Assembly: GCA_035629075.1 (NCBI GenBank)
Contig: DASPIK010000086.1
Location: 62,001-126,000, forward strand
DNA length: 64,000 nucleotides
Direction of reading: 5' to 3'
Source of the DNA: JAEZPW01 sp035629075
GTDB lineage: Bacteria > Acidobacteriota > Terriglobia > Terriglobales > Acidobacteriaceae
Position 1 is the stretch's first letter. Each line of letters opens with the position of its first letter. Below the pieces are notes generated by a model. It had not been told where the DNA came from. It did no database searches and worked only from the letters and a program-made list of their open reading frames with translations. The position numbers and the translations under genes are program-made. Shown piece after piece: positions 32,429 to 41,813 of this stretch.

Positions 32429-33621
32429 AAAGCTCCAACCTTTTGCGCGCCGTAGACGTAAAGCACGCGCTTTTCGATTGCTGGATAGATCGCGTCAATC
32501 CCGAGTACGGCATCCACAGCGCCCGTCTTGATGGCCTCGGACGGCATCCCGAAGATGACTGATGTCGCCTCGTCTTGCGCCAGGACAAATCCGCCGCTGT
32601 TTTTCACCGCGCGCACACCTCGCGAACCATCGGCGCCCATGCCGGTCAGTACCACGGCTGTTGCCATAGGTCCTGCGAACGTTGCCACCGTCTCCATGGC
32701 CAAATCGGCGCATGGTCTGTATCCGGCGACCCTGGGACCATCGTCCAGCGTGATTCGTCCTGTTGGCGAGACGCGCAGGTGATGCGAGCCCGGACACACG
32801 TACAGACTGCCCGGCTTCATCAACTCGCCCTGTTCTGCTTCCTTCACATTCAGCGGCGAGATCTCCGCAAGCTGTTGGCTGAACTTCGACGTGAACGCTC
32901 CTGGCATGTGCTGAATCAGCAACACTGCACCTGGAAAGTTACCTGAAAACTGCGGCACTAATCGCATCAGGGTCTGCGGTCCGCCTGTCGAAGCAGCGAC
33001 GACTACCACTGGGAACCGCTCTGTCGCCCTTGCTGGAGTCGAAGAAAACACCGGAGCTGCCCCGGGTGCCGGCCCCTTCGCCGAATTTCCGTCTCCGTTG
33101 CCGCCGGGACCTATCTTCGCCAGCCCAAGGGTGGCAGTCGTTCCGGCGTCCGCTGTCGAAACATCCGTTGTTGTCGGCCGCATCGCAACGCGCGATGCAT
33201 TCCTAACTACGCGAACCTTCGACGCCACCTTCAACTTGCGGCATAACTCTGCTCGAACGGTGTTCATGTCCAAATCGATGGCTGCTGAGGGTTTGGTTAC
33301 GAAATCAATCGCACCCAGTTCCAGTGACTTCAAAGTCGGCTCCGCTCCGTCACGCGACTCCGAACTTACGATCACGATTGGCCGCGGGTTCGTGGACATG
33401 ATCACTTCCGTTGCCTGAAGTCCATCCACGTGTGGCATGTTGATGTCCATTGTTATGACATCCGGCTTCAGCGTCTCTGCCGCAGATACGGCCTCGCGCC
33501 CGTCCCGTGCAGTACCGATCACCTCAAGTTGCGGGTCCGCATTGATGATGCTTTGCAGTACCCGGCACATGAATGCCGAGTCGTCTACAATGAGCACGCG
33601 AATTTTCCCCGACTCGCTCAT
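32425..33621 (-). CDS. cheB: Chemotaxis glutamate methylesterase CheB
   Basis: 398 residues. The receiver domain (1-125) has phosphoacceptor Asp59 in TMDINMPHVDG. A 70-residue linker rich in Gly/Ala/Thr follows. The methylesterase domain (about 203-390) has the catalytic triad Ser211 (ASTGG), His238 (QHMP) and Asp331 (GMGADG). It removes methyl groups from receptor glutamates and balances CheR of the same operon. It overlaps the cheA stop by four bases (ATGA). Confidence 0.95.
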   Translation of the reverse strand: MSESGKIRVLIVDDSAFMCRVLQSIINADPQLEVIGTARDGREAVSAAETLKPDVITMDINMPHVDGLQATEVIMSTNPRPIVIVSSESRDGAEPTLKSLELGAIDFVTKPSAAIDLDMNTVRAELCRKLKVASKVRVVRNASRVAMRPTTTDVSTADAGTTATLGLAKIGPGGNGDGNSAKGPAPGAAPVFSSTPARATERFPVVVVAASTGGPQTLMRLVPQFSGNFPGAVLLIQHMPGAFTSKFSQQLAEISPLNVKEAEQGELMKPGSLYVCPGSHHLRVSPTGRITLDDGPRVAGYRPCADLAMETVATFAGPMATAVVLTGMGADGSRGVRAVKNSGGFVLAQDEATSVIFGMPSEAIKTGAVDAVLGIDAIYPAIEKRVLYVYGAQKVGAL

Positions 33622-36600
33622 CCCCGTTCCTGCGCTTCCGCGGCCGCTTCAACAGCATGCGGCTGCGCTCCGTTCTCGCCCGCAACCATCCGTTCCGACT
33701 CTGCGGCGAAATCCAATTTCGCCGCGCCTATCAACCTGGACACCACTGCTACGAACTGTTCTTCCTGCACTGGTTTCACCAGAAACTCGATTGCACCCTG
33801 CTTGATTGCTTTGTCGCGGTGCTTGGCTCCAGCCCTCGACGTCACTACCATGACCGGAATATCTGCGGTCGCGGGATTCTGGCGGAGGTGAGCCATCAAC
33901 TCGTATCCATTAGTCCGAGGCATCTCGAGATCGGTCACCACCAGATCGCAGCGACTCTGGCTGACGATCTCGAGTGCCTCCAGTCCATCACACGCAAGTC
34001 GCACTCGGTACCCAGCTTTCTCAAGCATCCGTCCGACGAACTTGCGCACGCTGATGGAGTCGTCCGCGAGTACCACCACCTTCTCTTCCGGAACCACCTC
34101 GATCGCCGCTTTCGGCACTTCACCCGATGCCAATGCACTCGCGCCCGGGAAGAATAGTCTTGCCGCGTTCGCTGCTGTGACGAGAGGCCGCCGCTCAACG
34201 GCTTCGCCTGCTATCAGACGATTCACATCAATCATCAGAATCAGGCTGCCGTCCGGCGCAATAGTCACTCCGGGGAACAACTTCACGTTCCGCAGGTACT
34301 CGCCAAGATTTTTGATTACGATTTCATCTTTTCGCAGGACTTCTTCTACCACGATGCCAACCTGTCGTCCTGCGACATTTACCAGCACCAGCCGGTAATA
34401 CCCGTTCAGCGGCTCAATTTCTTCCAGTCCAAGCTGCCGGTCCAGCCGCACGATTTCGGTCACCTGGTCTCGCACCTTGGTCAACAACTTGCTTCCGACT
34501 TCTTCGACGTCGCTTTCCTTGATGCGCCTGATCTCTTCCACAAATGCAAGTGGAAATGCGAACACGTTCTTGCCGCACCTTACGAACAGCGCCTGCGAGA
34601 TGATGAGCGTCAGCGGCACCTTTAGCGTGAATCGAGTCCCAATACCTTTTTGCGACTCAATTTCGATCTCTCCGTTGAGCGCGGTGAGGTTCGCCTTCAC
34701 AACGTCCAGCCCGACACCTCGGCCAGCGAGTTCGGTCTTATTCGGTGCCGTTGAAAAACCCGGCTGGAATAGCAAATCCTGGAGGTCGCGCTCGCTCAGT
34801 CGCTCAGCATCTTCGGGCGCAACGAGTCCGATTTCTACCGCGGTCGCCCGAATTTTCTCGTAATCCAACCCGCGACCATCGTCCTCGACCTCGATGTAGA
34901 TGTGATTGCCGCGGTGATAAGCGCGCACAAACACATTGCCGTTGTCCGGTTTACCTTGTTCGTACCGCCTCTCAGCGCGCTCGATTCCATGCGCAACTGC
35001 GTTACGCACCAGGTGCAACAACGGGTCCGCAATCTGCTGGATGATGTTGTTGTCCAGTTCCGTCTCAGCGCCCGAGAGTTGTAATTCCACTTGCTTGCCG
35101 GCGGCTTTGGCGGAGTCACGTACTGTTCGCGAGATTCGCGTGTAAAGGTTCCCGATTGGAACCATGCGAGCGGCGGTGATTTCATCCTGCAGCCGATGCG
35201 CCAGTTTGGTGAACTCGTCAATGTCGGAATCGACGCGACGAACAAAGCCGTCGAGTTGCGTGAGAATCTCTGTGATGTCAGCGGAGATTTCCGTCAGCGA
35301 TCTCGACAGGATGCTGAACTCGTCGTAGCGATCCATTTCGAGTTCGCTGAATTCAGCCAGCGACGAATCGAACTTTTGCGAGTAGCTGGAGTAGCCGCCA
35401 CGGAACGGAAATGCTTCACCCGGACCCAACCCGTTCACAGCCGCCGCAAACGCGTTTGACCGGAAACCGTCCGGTGCTCCCGGCCCGTACGCTTGCCCAT
35501 CTTCCACTCGGAGCGACTCGGCCGGGTGAACCCCCGTGATCCTGCTGAATTCGTATTTCTCCTGGAACTCGGTGATCTTGTCCGACATGCGTGCTTTCGA
35601 AAAGTTCAGCACGTCTGCCAGTCTCTCCAGTTCCGCCACTCGGCCAAGCATTCGCGTACGGTTAATTACCAGTTCGCCGACCGCGTTCATCATGCGGTCG
35701 AGTCGCTCCAGTGCGATTCGAACGGAACGAGATTGCGGGATAGCACTGGGCTCTTTCTTCAGCCCAAGGAGCGGATCCACTTCTCCAAGCGATACCGTCT
35801 TCTCCGCAATTGGTGCACTTAAAGCCGCCTCGCTTTTGGCCGATCGGAGTATGGGACCACCGGCAGCAGCCAGAACTGCATCACCCTGAGCGGAGCGGAG
35901 GACCTGCGGTTCAACAAGCCTGGAAGTGCTCTCATCCTCAACACAGGCTGGTTGCTGTTGGGTATTTCCGAGGGTTGCGCCATGGATCGCGTCGCGAGGA
36001 GCCTGCTGTTCACATGCGGGGAGCACGCTTGGCTCACTGGGGAAGTCCGGCATCGCCGCTGGCACGGTTCGCGCTAGCGAATCGAGAAGCAGGTCTTGCT
36101 CGCCGGCGGCAGTCGGTGCCGAATCCGTTGGCTCCTCTATCCGGACCGGTTGGACGAGGTCCGTCAGAACAAGCGGATTCGCTTCCACGTCCACCAGACG
36201 CGAGGCAACCACCTGCTCTGTGACTGTATGTGCCTCAGCAGTGGCGGGGGCATCCTCGGTTTCGCATTCGTCCGGCGCCAGACGTCCGATGCGTTCCAGC
36301 AGTGTTTTCGTCGTTCGCTGTGCCGTAGCTTCGCTCGGCCACTGCCGGTAGAGGAACTTCTTGAGCGTATCGACCGACTCGAGGCACAGGTCAACGATTT
36401 CAGCACTCGGCCTCAGTTCGCCATCACGCAGCCGGCCAATCAAGTCTTCCGCCCGGTGTGCTACGAGTGCGATTCGCGGCAAGCCAACTTGCGCCGCCGA
36501 TCCCTTAACCGTATGCATCGCCCGGAACAACCGGTGTATGTCTTCGTCTTTTGGATTGGTTTCCAGGGCTAGCAGACACTCCGTCACCGTCTGCAGATGC

Positions 36601-37466
36601 TCTTCGACTTCGGGGACGAAGAACTCCAGGATTTCTTCGGGCACGTCGCCATCGGGCGGGAGTTCGATTTCGCGAGCAACGGGTTGCCGTTCGTCAAACG
36701 GCGGGGGCACCGGTTCAGGATCTGGTGAAACCGGGGCACCAACTGTAGGAGCAATCGGTACCGGCACTGGTTCAGCCGGCAAAGGCACGGATGGAGTATC
36801 CACTACCGGCTCCTCAAAGGGCGCAAGAACTGAGACGTCCTCTGTGGCGGCTGGGCTGTGGTCAATCGCCGAAGACTGATGCGCACTTTCTGCCGGAGTG
36901 GCTTGTTCGATTTCGCTCGGCAGAGCTTCGCCCGGTTCTCCAGCAGCTATCACGTACTGATCATGAACCAGGGTGGACGCATAGCCGTCCTCAACGTGCT
37001 TCGAAGACTCGCTTGCATTAGTTGCAGCCTGCGGTTCCGGCTCAGCGGGCGTTTCCTGCTGATCTTCTCCTGGCTGCTGAAACGCAAATGGATACTTCGC
37101 CTTGAATGCTGCAACTTCCTCCACGGCTTCTGCGGAAGTCGTGTTGATCATCCACAAGTCGGACTCGAGGACCGCTACCGCTTCGGAAATGAATTCCACT
37201 AACGGGCCGGCTGCGTCAGCACTAATTCCAACGTTTGTTGCGTACTGAAAAATGTGCGCCAGTTTCGCCGCAACTTCAGAAAGCAACGGAAAGCCATACA
37301 TCCCCGAGGATCCCTTGAGCGTATGTGCCGCTACATACAGACGCTCCAGATCATCTGGCGCCGGATAGGGATCCAACAGGATTCCGCCGTATTCGCGCAG
37401 GAACTGCAGATGTTCGCTGGCTTCCTGCAGGAAGACCTCGACGAATTCCTGTCCTGGCGAACTCAC
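33618..37466 (-). CDS. cheA: Hybrid chemotaxis histidine kinase CheA with two Hpt domains and a terminal receiver
   Basis: 1282 residues, GTG start overlapping the cheR stop as GTGA. Two Hpt domains: His48 in AAHTLKGSSG and His318 in AMHTVKGSA. Between and after them are long Pro/Ala/Glu linkers (about 120-270 and 400-575). The dimerisation region (about 580-765) is extended by an insert near 635-710. The ATPase domain has the N box with Asn822 (RNAVAHGIE), DDGRGLD (862-868) and GRGVGLD (915-921). A CheW-like domain spans about 955-1090, and a receiver with phospho-Asp1179 spans about 1128-1250. The multi-Hpt, receiver-tailed layout is that of ChpA/FrzE-like kinases rather than flagellar CheA. 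A CheY-binding P2 domain is not evident. Confidence 0.93.
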   Translation of the reverse strand: MSSPGQEFVEVFLQEASEHLQFLREYGGILLDPYPAPDDLERLYVAAHTLKGSSGMYGFPLLSEVAAKLAHIFQYATNVGISADAAGPLVEFISEAVAVLESDLWMINTTSAEAVEEVAAFKAKYPFAFQQPGEDQQETPAEPEPQAATNASESSKHVEDGYASTLVHDQYVIAAGEPGEALPSEIEQATPAESAHQSSAIDHSPAATEDVSVLAPFEEPVVDTPSVPLPAEPVPVPIAPTVGAPVSPDPEPVPPPFDERQPVAREIELPPDGDVPEEILEFFVPEVEEHLQTVTECLLALETNPKDEDIHRLFRAMHTVKGSAAQVGLPRIALVAHRAEDLIGRLRDGELRPSAEIVDLCLESVDTLKKFLYRQWPSEATAQRTTKTLLERIGRLAPDECETEDAPATAEAHTVTEQVVASRLVDVEANPLVLTDLVQPVRIEEPTDSAPTAAGEQDLLLDSLARTVPAAMPDFPSEPSVLPACEQQAPRDAIHGATLGNTQQQPACVEDESTSRLVEPQVLRSAQGDAVLAAAGGPILRSAKSEAALSAPIAEKTVSLGEVDPLLGLKKEPSAIPQSRSVRIALERLDRMMNAVGELVINRTRMLGRVAELERLADVLNFSKARMSDKITEFQEKYEFSRITGVHPAESLRVEDGQAYGPGAPDGFRSNAFAAAVNGLGPGEAFPFRGGYSSYSQKFDSSLAEFSELEMDRYDEFSILSRSLTEISADITEILTQLDGFVRRVDSDIDEFTKLAHRLQDEITAARMVPIGNLYTRISRTVRDSAKAAGKQVELQLSGAETELDNNIIQQIADPLLHLVRNAVAHGIERAERRYEQGKPDNGNVFVRAYHRGNHIYIEVEDDGRGLDYEKIRATAVEIGLVAPEDAERLSERDLQDLLFQPGFSTAPNKTELAGRGVGLDVVKANLTALNGEIEIESQKGIGTRFTLKVPLTLIISQALFVRCGKNVFAFPLAFVEEIRRIKESDVEEVGSKLLTKVRDQVTEIVRLDRQLGLEEIEPLNGYYRLVLVNVAGRQVGIVVEEVLRKDEIVIKNLGEYLRNVKLFPGVTIAPDGSLILMIDVNRLIAGEAVERRPLVTAANAARLFFPGASALASGEVPKAAIEVVPEEKVVVLADDSISVRKFVGRMLEKAGYRVRLACDGLEALEIVSQSRCDLVVTDLEMPRTNGYELMAHLRQNPATADIPVMVVTSRAGAKHRDKAIKQGAIEFLVKPVQEEQFVAVVSRLIGAAKLDFAAESERMVAGENGAQPHAVEAAAEAQERG

Positions 37467-38416
37467 TGCGCCACCTCGCCTGCCGGTGCGGGACGCACAC
37501 TGGTAATGTCGCTCGGCTTTTGGTAGATCCTGCCATCACCGTGAAGGATTGTGTTGAAGCGCACCGGCGCGTTCGCCACCGTTTCAGCGTGCCCCAAGAA
37601 CAAGAATCCGCCCGGCTCGAGATATTCATGGAAGCGCTGCACCAATGCTGAACGTCGTGCTTCGGAGAAGTAGATCAGCACGTTCATGCAAAAGATGCAG
37701 TCGAACCTACCCACATACATGGGCTGCGCAAGGTTCAGCGGAGCAAAGCTGACTAGACTTCGTATGCGCGGCTTCACCATGAACTGTTCGCCCGCTCGAG
37801 CGAAATGTGTTTCGACCTGCTTGGGAGTGAGGTTTTTGATATCGCTCGGGGCATACACACCCCGTTCAGCGTGTTGCAGCGCATGACGGCTAATGTCCGT
37901 CGCTAGTATCTGGACGTTCCACGCGTCCATGAACTCCAGCGTGTCTGCCAACACCATAGCGATCGAGTAGGGCTCTTCACCCGTAGCGCAACCTGCACTC
38001 CAGATACGCAGTTTGCGCGGATTCTCCCAGAACTTTCTCATGTGCAGTTCCGGCAGGACCTTTTTCTGGAGTGCGTCGAAGATATCCGGGTAACGGAAGA
38101 ACGAAGTTTCTTGCGTTAGCAACCGCTGAAGAAAAGCCTCGTACTCCACGTTCGAAGTTTTGATCACCCTGAGCAAGTCGCTGCCGTGTGCAAGCCGCTT
38201 GGCAGCGACATGTTCTCGTACACGGCTGGCGAAGAAACGCTCTCGTGATCCGTCGAAGAGGATACCCGATCGGCTCTCGACCAGCAGACGCACTTCAGCC
38301 AACTCATGGTCCGTCACAACGGGGTCGCTCCCCTGCCCGGAACCCCACGTTTGCGCTGTTCCGCTCCCCTGCCCTGCGGCCACCAACCCGCCCGGATTGT
38401 TTATCGTGTCACCCAT
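37463..38416 (-). CDS. cheR: Chemoreceptor methyltransferase CheR
   Basis: 317 residues. A Gly-rich N-tail (1-32) is followed by the CheR N-terminal helical domain (about 34-105, ending in LLTQETSFFRYP) and the SAM-binding domain with WSAGCATGEEPYS (139-151) and the ATDISRHAL motif. It methylates glutamates of the receptor encoded 58 bases upstream. No TPR or other extra domain is present. Its stop overlaps the cheA start. Confidence 0.93.
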   Translation of the reverse strand: MGDTINNPGGLVAAGQGSGTAQTWGSGQGSDPVVTDHELAEVRLLVESRSGILFDGSRERFFASRVREHVAAKRLAHGSDLLRVIKTSNVEYEAFLQRLLTQETSFFRYPDIFDALQKKVLPELHMRKFWENPRKLRIWSAGCATGEEPYSIAMVLADTLEFMDAWNVQILATDISRHALQHAERGVYAPSDIKNLTPKQVETHFARAGEQFMVKPRIRSLVSFAPLNLAQPMYVGRFDCIFCMNVLIYFSEARRSALVQRFHEYLEPGGFLFLGHAETVANAPVRFNTILHGDGRIYQKPSDITSVRPAPAGEVAQ

Positions 38417-38474
38417 TCGTACCGAAGAACCTGTTTTCGCCTGCTGCGTGCTTCGAGCCTTCGCCTTGACGCAT

Positions 38475-39893
38475 CTACCTCACGCTGGCCACAGCTTTGG
38501 CCTGCGTGCCGTTCGCTACCTTGAATTGCGACAGGGCTTCGTTCAACTGCTCGCTGAGTTTCACCATCTGCTCGACCGTCTGTGCCGTTTGCCGTGCACC
38601 CTGAGACGTCTGCCTGGTGATGTTCGAGATGATCTGCATGGCATTAGCAACACCTTCCGTGCCACGCACCTGCTGCTTCGAAGCCAACGAGATTTCCTGC
38701 ACAAGCTCAGCCGACTGCCGTACGACGCTTGAGATGGCTTCCAGCGCTTTGCCGGCCTGGTCAGCCAATCGCGCTCCGACTTCCACTTCCTTCGTGCCTT
38801 CTTCCATCACGACCACGGCTTCGTTCGTTTCCGCCTGAATCGCCTTGATCAACGCCGCAATGTCTTTGGTGGCGTTACGCGAGTGTTCGGCGAGTTTGCG
38901 GACTTCGTCAGCAACGACTGCGAAGCCACGGCCGGCCTCGCCTGCGCGAGCAGCCTCGATGGCTGCATTCAGCGCCAGCAGGTTCGTCTGCTCCGTGATG
39001 TCATTGATTACGTTAATGATTTCGCTGATTTCCAGTGACCGGTCGCCGAGCGATTTGATCTTCTTCGCAGTGGCCTGCACCGAAGCCCGAATGCGTTGCA
39101 TTCCTTCCAGCGTGTCGCGAACGGCGCGGTTGCCGCTCTCAGCCGCATCCAGTGCGCGACGTGCCGCTTCCGCGCTGGCTTCAGCGTTGTTTGACACCTG
39201 CTTCATCGAGACCGTCAGTTCCTCCACGGCGCTTGACGTGTTCGTGATTTCCTGGTCCTGTTGCGTGGCGCCATTCGCCATTTCTTCCGAAGCGACTAGA
39301 ATTTCGTTCGCACTGCTCGAAACGTCGATGGCAGCCTTGCGCACGCGTTCGAGCACCTTGGCGAAGTTATCGAGCATGTAGTTGACGGAATCCACCACGT
39401 TGCCCAATGCGTCCTGCGTCACCTTGCCCCGCAGCGTGAGGTCGCCCCGGGCAATCTGGCTGACGATCGTAAGAAACTCCGTCACCGAACGCTGAAGTTC
39501 CTCCTGCGCCTGCTGGTTCGAAGCTGACTTCACGAACCGTTCCGCCGTGCGATTGAGGTTCTGGGCGATAAAGCCAAAGTCATCCTCAGACTCAATCTTC
39601 GCCGCAGCCTTGTAGTCGCTTGCGGCCAGCCGTTCGGCAAAATCCGCCAACTCATTGACTGGCTTCACGACACGCCCACTCAGCAGCATGCCGAGCACCG
39701 CCGTGACCAACACGGCAACAAACGCTGCGCCGAGGAACTGAAGCCCCGCGGCCTGCGGCAGCGCGCCAAAGTCGAGCACAGACAGGCCCCCGCTCTTAGA
39801 TCCGGCGGAAAACGCCAGTGCCAGCACCGCCAACAGTGCCACCAAGTTCACCGCAACCAGCAGCCAGATGGTCGAATTCAACCGACCTTTCAT
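38475..39893 (-). CDS. Methyl-accepting chemotaxis protein with minimal periplasmic segment
   Basis: 472 residues from ATG 39893, which has GGAGG five bases upstream. Membrane helices at about 9-29 and 51-73 leave an external loop of only some 20 residues, too small for any known sensor domain. HAMP segments follow at about 73-125 and, less clearly, 140-190. The signalling hairpin tip is EQTNLLALNAAIEAARAGEAGRGFAVVADEVRKLAEHS, starting at 301 and typical of the family. There is no C-terminal CheR/CheB pentapeptide. The signal is probably sensed in the membrane or cytoplasm, or delivered by a partner, as is argued for PilJ-type and Frz-type receptors. Confidence 0.9.
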   Translation of the reverse strand: MKGRLNSTIWLLVAVNLVALLAVLALAFSAGSKSGGLSVLDFGALPQAAGLQFLGAAFVAVLVTAVLGMLLSGRVVKPVNELADFAERLAASDYKAAAKIESEDDFGFIAQNLNRTAERFVKSASNQQAQEELQRSVTEFLTIVSQIARGDLTLRGKVTQDALGNVVDSVNYMLDNFAKVLERVRKAAIDVSSSANEILVASEEMANGATQQDQEITNTSSAVEELTVSMKQVSNNAEASAEAARRALDAAESGNRAVRDTLEGMQRIRASVQATAKKIKSLGDRSLEISEIINVINDITEQTNLLALNAAIEAARAGEAGRGFAVVADEVRKLAEHSRNATKDIAALIKAIQAETNEAVVVMEEGTKEVEVGARLADQAGKALEAISSVVRQSAELVQEISLASKQQVRGTEGVANAMQIISNITRQTSQGARQTAQTVEQMVKLSEQLNEALSQFKVANGTQAKAVASVR

Positions 39894-39948
39894 ACCGACC
39901 TCCGCGCAGCGCACGCCGCGCTCACCAATAAACTCGGAATAAGAACTG

Positions 39949-40509
39949 CTAAATCACCGGCACGCGAAACGCTTCGACTAGTTTCTTCAAGTCAATCGCT
40001 AGCGCCAAGCGGTCATCCTGGCGCAACATGCCGCAACAATGGGGGACATCTTTGGGCGCCTCATGCACCAGAAGCGGCTCCCGTGTCGTATAGGTCCCGA
40101 TAACGTCATCGGCAGCAATGCCGACCCTCAAGTCTCCCCGCTCGCCCTGCGCCGGGATTTTTGCCACCACTACCCTTTTTGGCGGCAGGTCCGGCCTTCG
40201 GCCTTCGCTTACGGCGATGTCAATGACAGGCACTATGGATCCGCGCAGATTGAACACGCCCATCAGAAACGGCGGTCCGAGCGGTAGTCGCGTCATTGCC
40301 GGCCAATCTACAACTTCTTCAACGTCGAGCACCGCCAGGCAAAATCGCTCGCGCCCAGCGCGAAAAATGCAGTACTGCCGCTCCGGCTCAAGTTGCTCGG
40401 GCTGCGTCAGTTCATTCGTATCGGCAATGAGCGCATCACTTTCGAGCAAGTCTCCGGCAGCATCGGAGGCACTCACCGTCTGCCGTCCGGATTTCCATTC
40501 TTCCTGCAT
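39949..40509 (-). CDS. Chemotaxis coupling protein CheW (first of three)
   Basis: 186 residues. An acidic N-terminal extension of about 43 residues precedes a canonical CheW domain: YCIFRAGRERFCLAVLDVEEV, then FLMGVFNLRGSIVPVIDIAV with the intact NLRG turn. It is the most CheW-like of the three and so the most likely core coupler between the receptor (encoded next) and CheA. It starts at ATG with AGAGGA in front. Confidence 0.88.
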   Translation of the reverse strand: MQEEWKSGRQTVSASDAAGDLLESDALIADTNELTQPEQLEPERQYCIFRAGRERFCLAVLDVEEVVDWPAMTRLPLGPPFLMGVFNLRGSIVPVIDIAVSEGRRPDLPPKRVVVAKIPAQGERGDLRVGIAADDVIGTYTTREPLLVHEAPKDVPHCCGMLRQDDRLALAIDLKKLVEAFRVPVI

Positions 40510-40557
40510 TCCTCTGCGCCCTCTGCGTGAACTTCCGGTCCTTCTGCGTACTTTCCT

Positions 40558-40929
40558 TTACGCCGGCAGAAATCTCTGCACTTCGCCGAGCAACTGCGCC
40601 GGCGTAAATGGCTTAACGACGTATCCGTCGGCACCCTGCAACTTGCCCCAGAACTTGTCGCTGTCGCCGTCTTTTGAAGTGACCAGCACTACCGGGATCA
40701 TGTTGTACTCGGGGTTGTTCTTGATCTCACGGCACGCCTGGAATCCATTCCGTTGTGGCATGACAACGTCCATCAGAATCAGACTCGGCCGTTCCATTTC
40801 GATCGTCTGTTCCAGCATCGTTGGATCGCTGATCGCTACTGGCCAATAGCCTGCCTGCTCCAGGACGGCTTGCATTAGCCTTATCTCCGCCATCGAATCG
40901 TCAACGATTAGTATTTTCTTCAGCGACAC
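40558..40929 (-). CDS. Single-domain response regulator (CheY/PilH-like)
   Basis: 123 residues, GTG start with GGAGAG upstream. A full receiver: acidic residues at 10-11 (IVDDS), phosphoacceptor Asp54 in LMDVVMPQRNG, Thr in LVTSKDGDSDKFWG and Lys in VVKPF. The sequence SDKFWGKLQGADGYVVKPF is close to PilH and PilG of type IV pilus chemosensory systems, more than to flagellar CheY. It stands early in the operon, before CheW. Confidence 0.88.
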   Translation of the reverse strand: MSLKKILIVDDSMAEIRLMQAVLEQAGYWPVAISDPTMLEQTIEMERPSLILMDVVMPQRNGFQACREIKNNPEYNMIPVVLVTSKDGDSDKFWGKLQGADGYVVKPFTPAQLLGEVQRFLPA

Positions 40930-41048
40930 AGGGCTCTCCCCGAACTACTCCAACTACACGCACAGCAATTCCCAGACCAGAGATCCTGGCCTCAACGACC
41001 TCGCGACCAACTCGCGTAAGCTTCGCTTTTCAGCACCTTACGTCCGCG

Positions 41049-41738
41049 TCAGCCCGCATACGACGGAGGCGTAGCCGGATGCGAGCGCTTCCTTGTCTCA
41101 GACTGAGACCGTTTCTCAGCGATGTTCAATTCTGTCTCAAGTGAAGACATGCGCTGCACAACCTCGTGAATTCGCAGCGCCATCGTGTGAATTGTGTCGA
41201 TCTGGTCACGCACCTCGACTGTAAACGCACCAGGTTCCAACAGAAGCAGTTCGGCATTGCCAAGCACCGAGGTCAGCGCGTTATTCAGCGTGTGCCGCAT
41301 CTCGAGCATGTAGCGCCCCAATGTCGCCGCTCCCTCATTCGCAGCGGCTTGCGCTTCAGCCTTTCTCGCCCTCTCGGTTGCATCCACCCTGCGCAGCGCC
41401 TCTCCGCTGACTAGAAGCAGTGCTTCCACCCATCCCAGGTAGTCACGCAACACGAGTACCCGCGGATGTTCGTCCCGGACAGTCTTCACCAGTGCGGCAT
41501 CCCTGATCACCGCAATGACCGGCTTGGCGTCTTCGAGTTTCGTCAGGGCGGTGAGCATCACCTCAGTCCGTACTCCGCCAACGATAGCTACGTCATAGGG
41601 CGCGCTTACAGAACCATCTACCACCGCACTGCTCACTACGGTGAACGCGGGGACGCTCCGCTCCGTCATCCACCGGTTCACGATCGTCCGTGAAAATTCC
41701 ACTTCATCGGAAATGATCAGTACTGTCGGCTGCTTCAT
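41049..41738 (-). CDS. Pseudo-receiver plus DHp domain without kinase catalytic domain
   Basis: 229 residues from ATG 41738; a GTG immediately before is an alternative. Residues 3-115 follow the receiver fold (VLIISDE), but YDVAIVGGVR has Gly where the phosphoacceptor Asp should be. Residues about 120-135 form a charged helix. Residues 140-205 match a histidine-kinase dimerisation domain, with His149 in MRHTLNNALTSVLGNAELLL, and there is no ATPase domain after it. It could therefore be a phosphotransfer protein in the style of Spo0B, or a scaffold. It is second in the chemosensory operon. Confidence 0.75.
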   Translation of the reverse strand: MKQPTVLIISDEVEFSRTIVNRWMTERSVPAFTVVSSAVVDGSVSAPYDVAIVGGVRTEVMLTALTKLEDAKPVIAVIRDAALVKTVRDEHPRVLVLRDYLGWVEALLLVSGEALRRVDATERARKAEAQAAANEGAATLGRYMLEMRHTLNNALTSVLGNAELLLLEPGAFTVEVRDQIDTIHTMALRIHEVVQRMSSLETELNIAEKRSQSETRKRSHPATPPSYAG

Positions 41739-41813
41739 CACGTTCTCAGTGTCAGTTCTCAGGTATGACGGCGAGCTGCAATGCGTACGATTGGCCTGCT
41801 CGCCTCCGCTTTC

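Noticed and set aside
38845..39381. 178-codon plus-strand Ser/Ala-rich frame opposite the chemoreceptor gene
   Set aside because: Low-complexity composition produced by the heptad codons of the receptor on the other strand.
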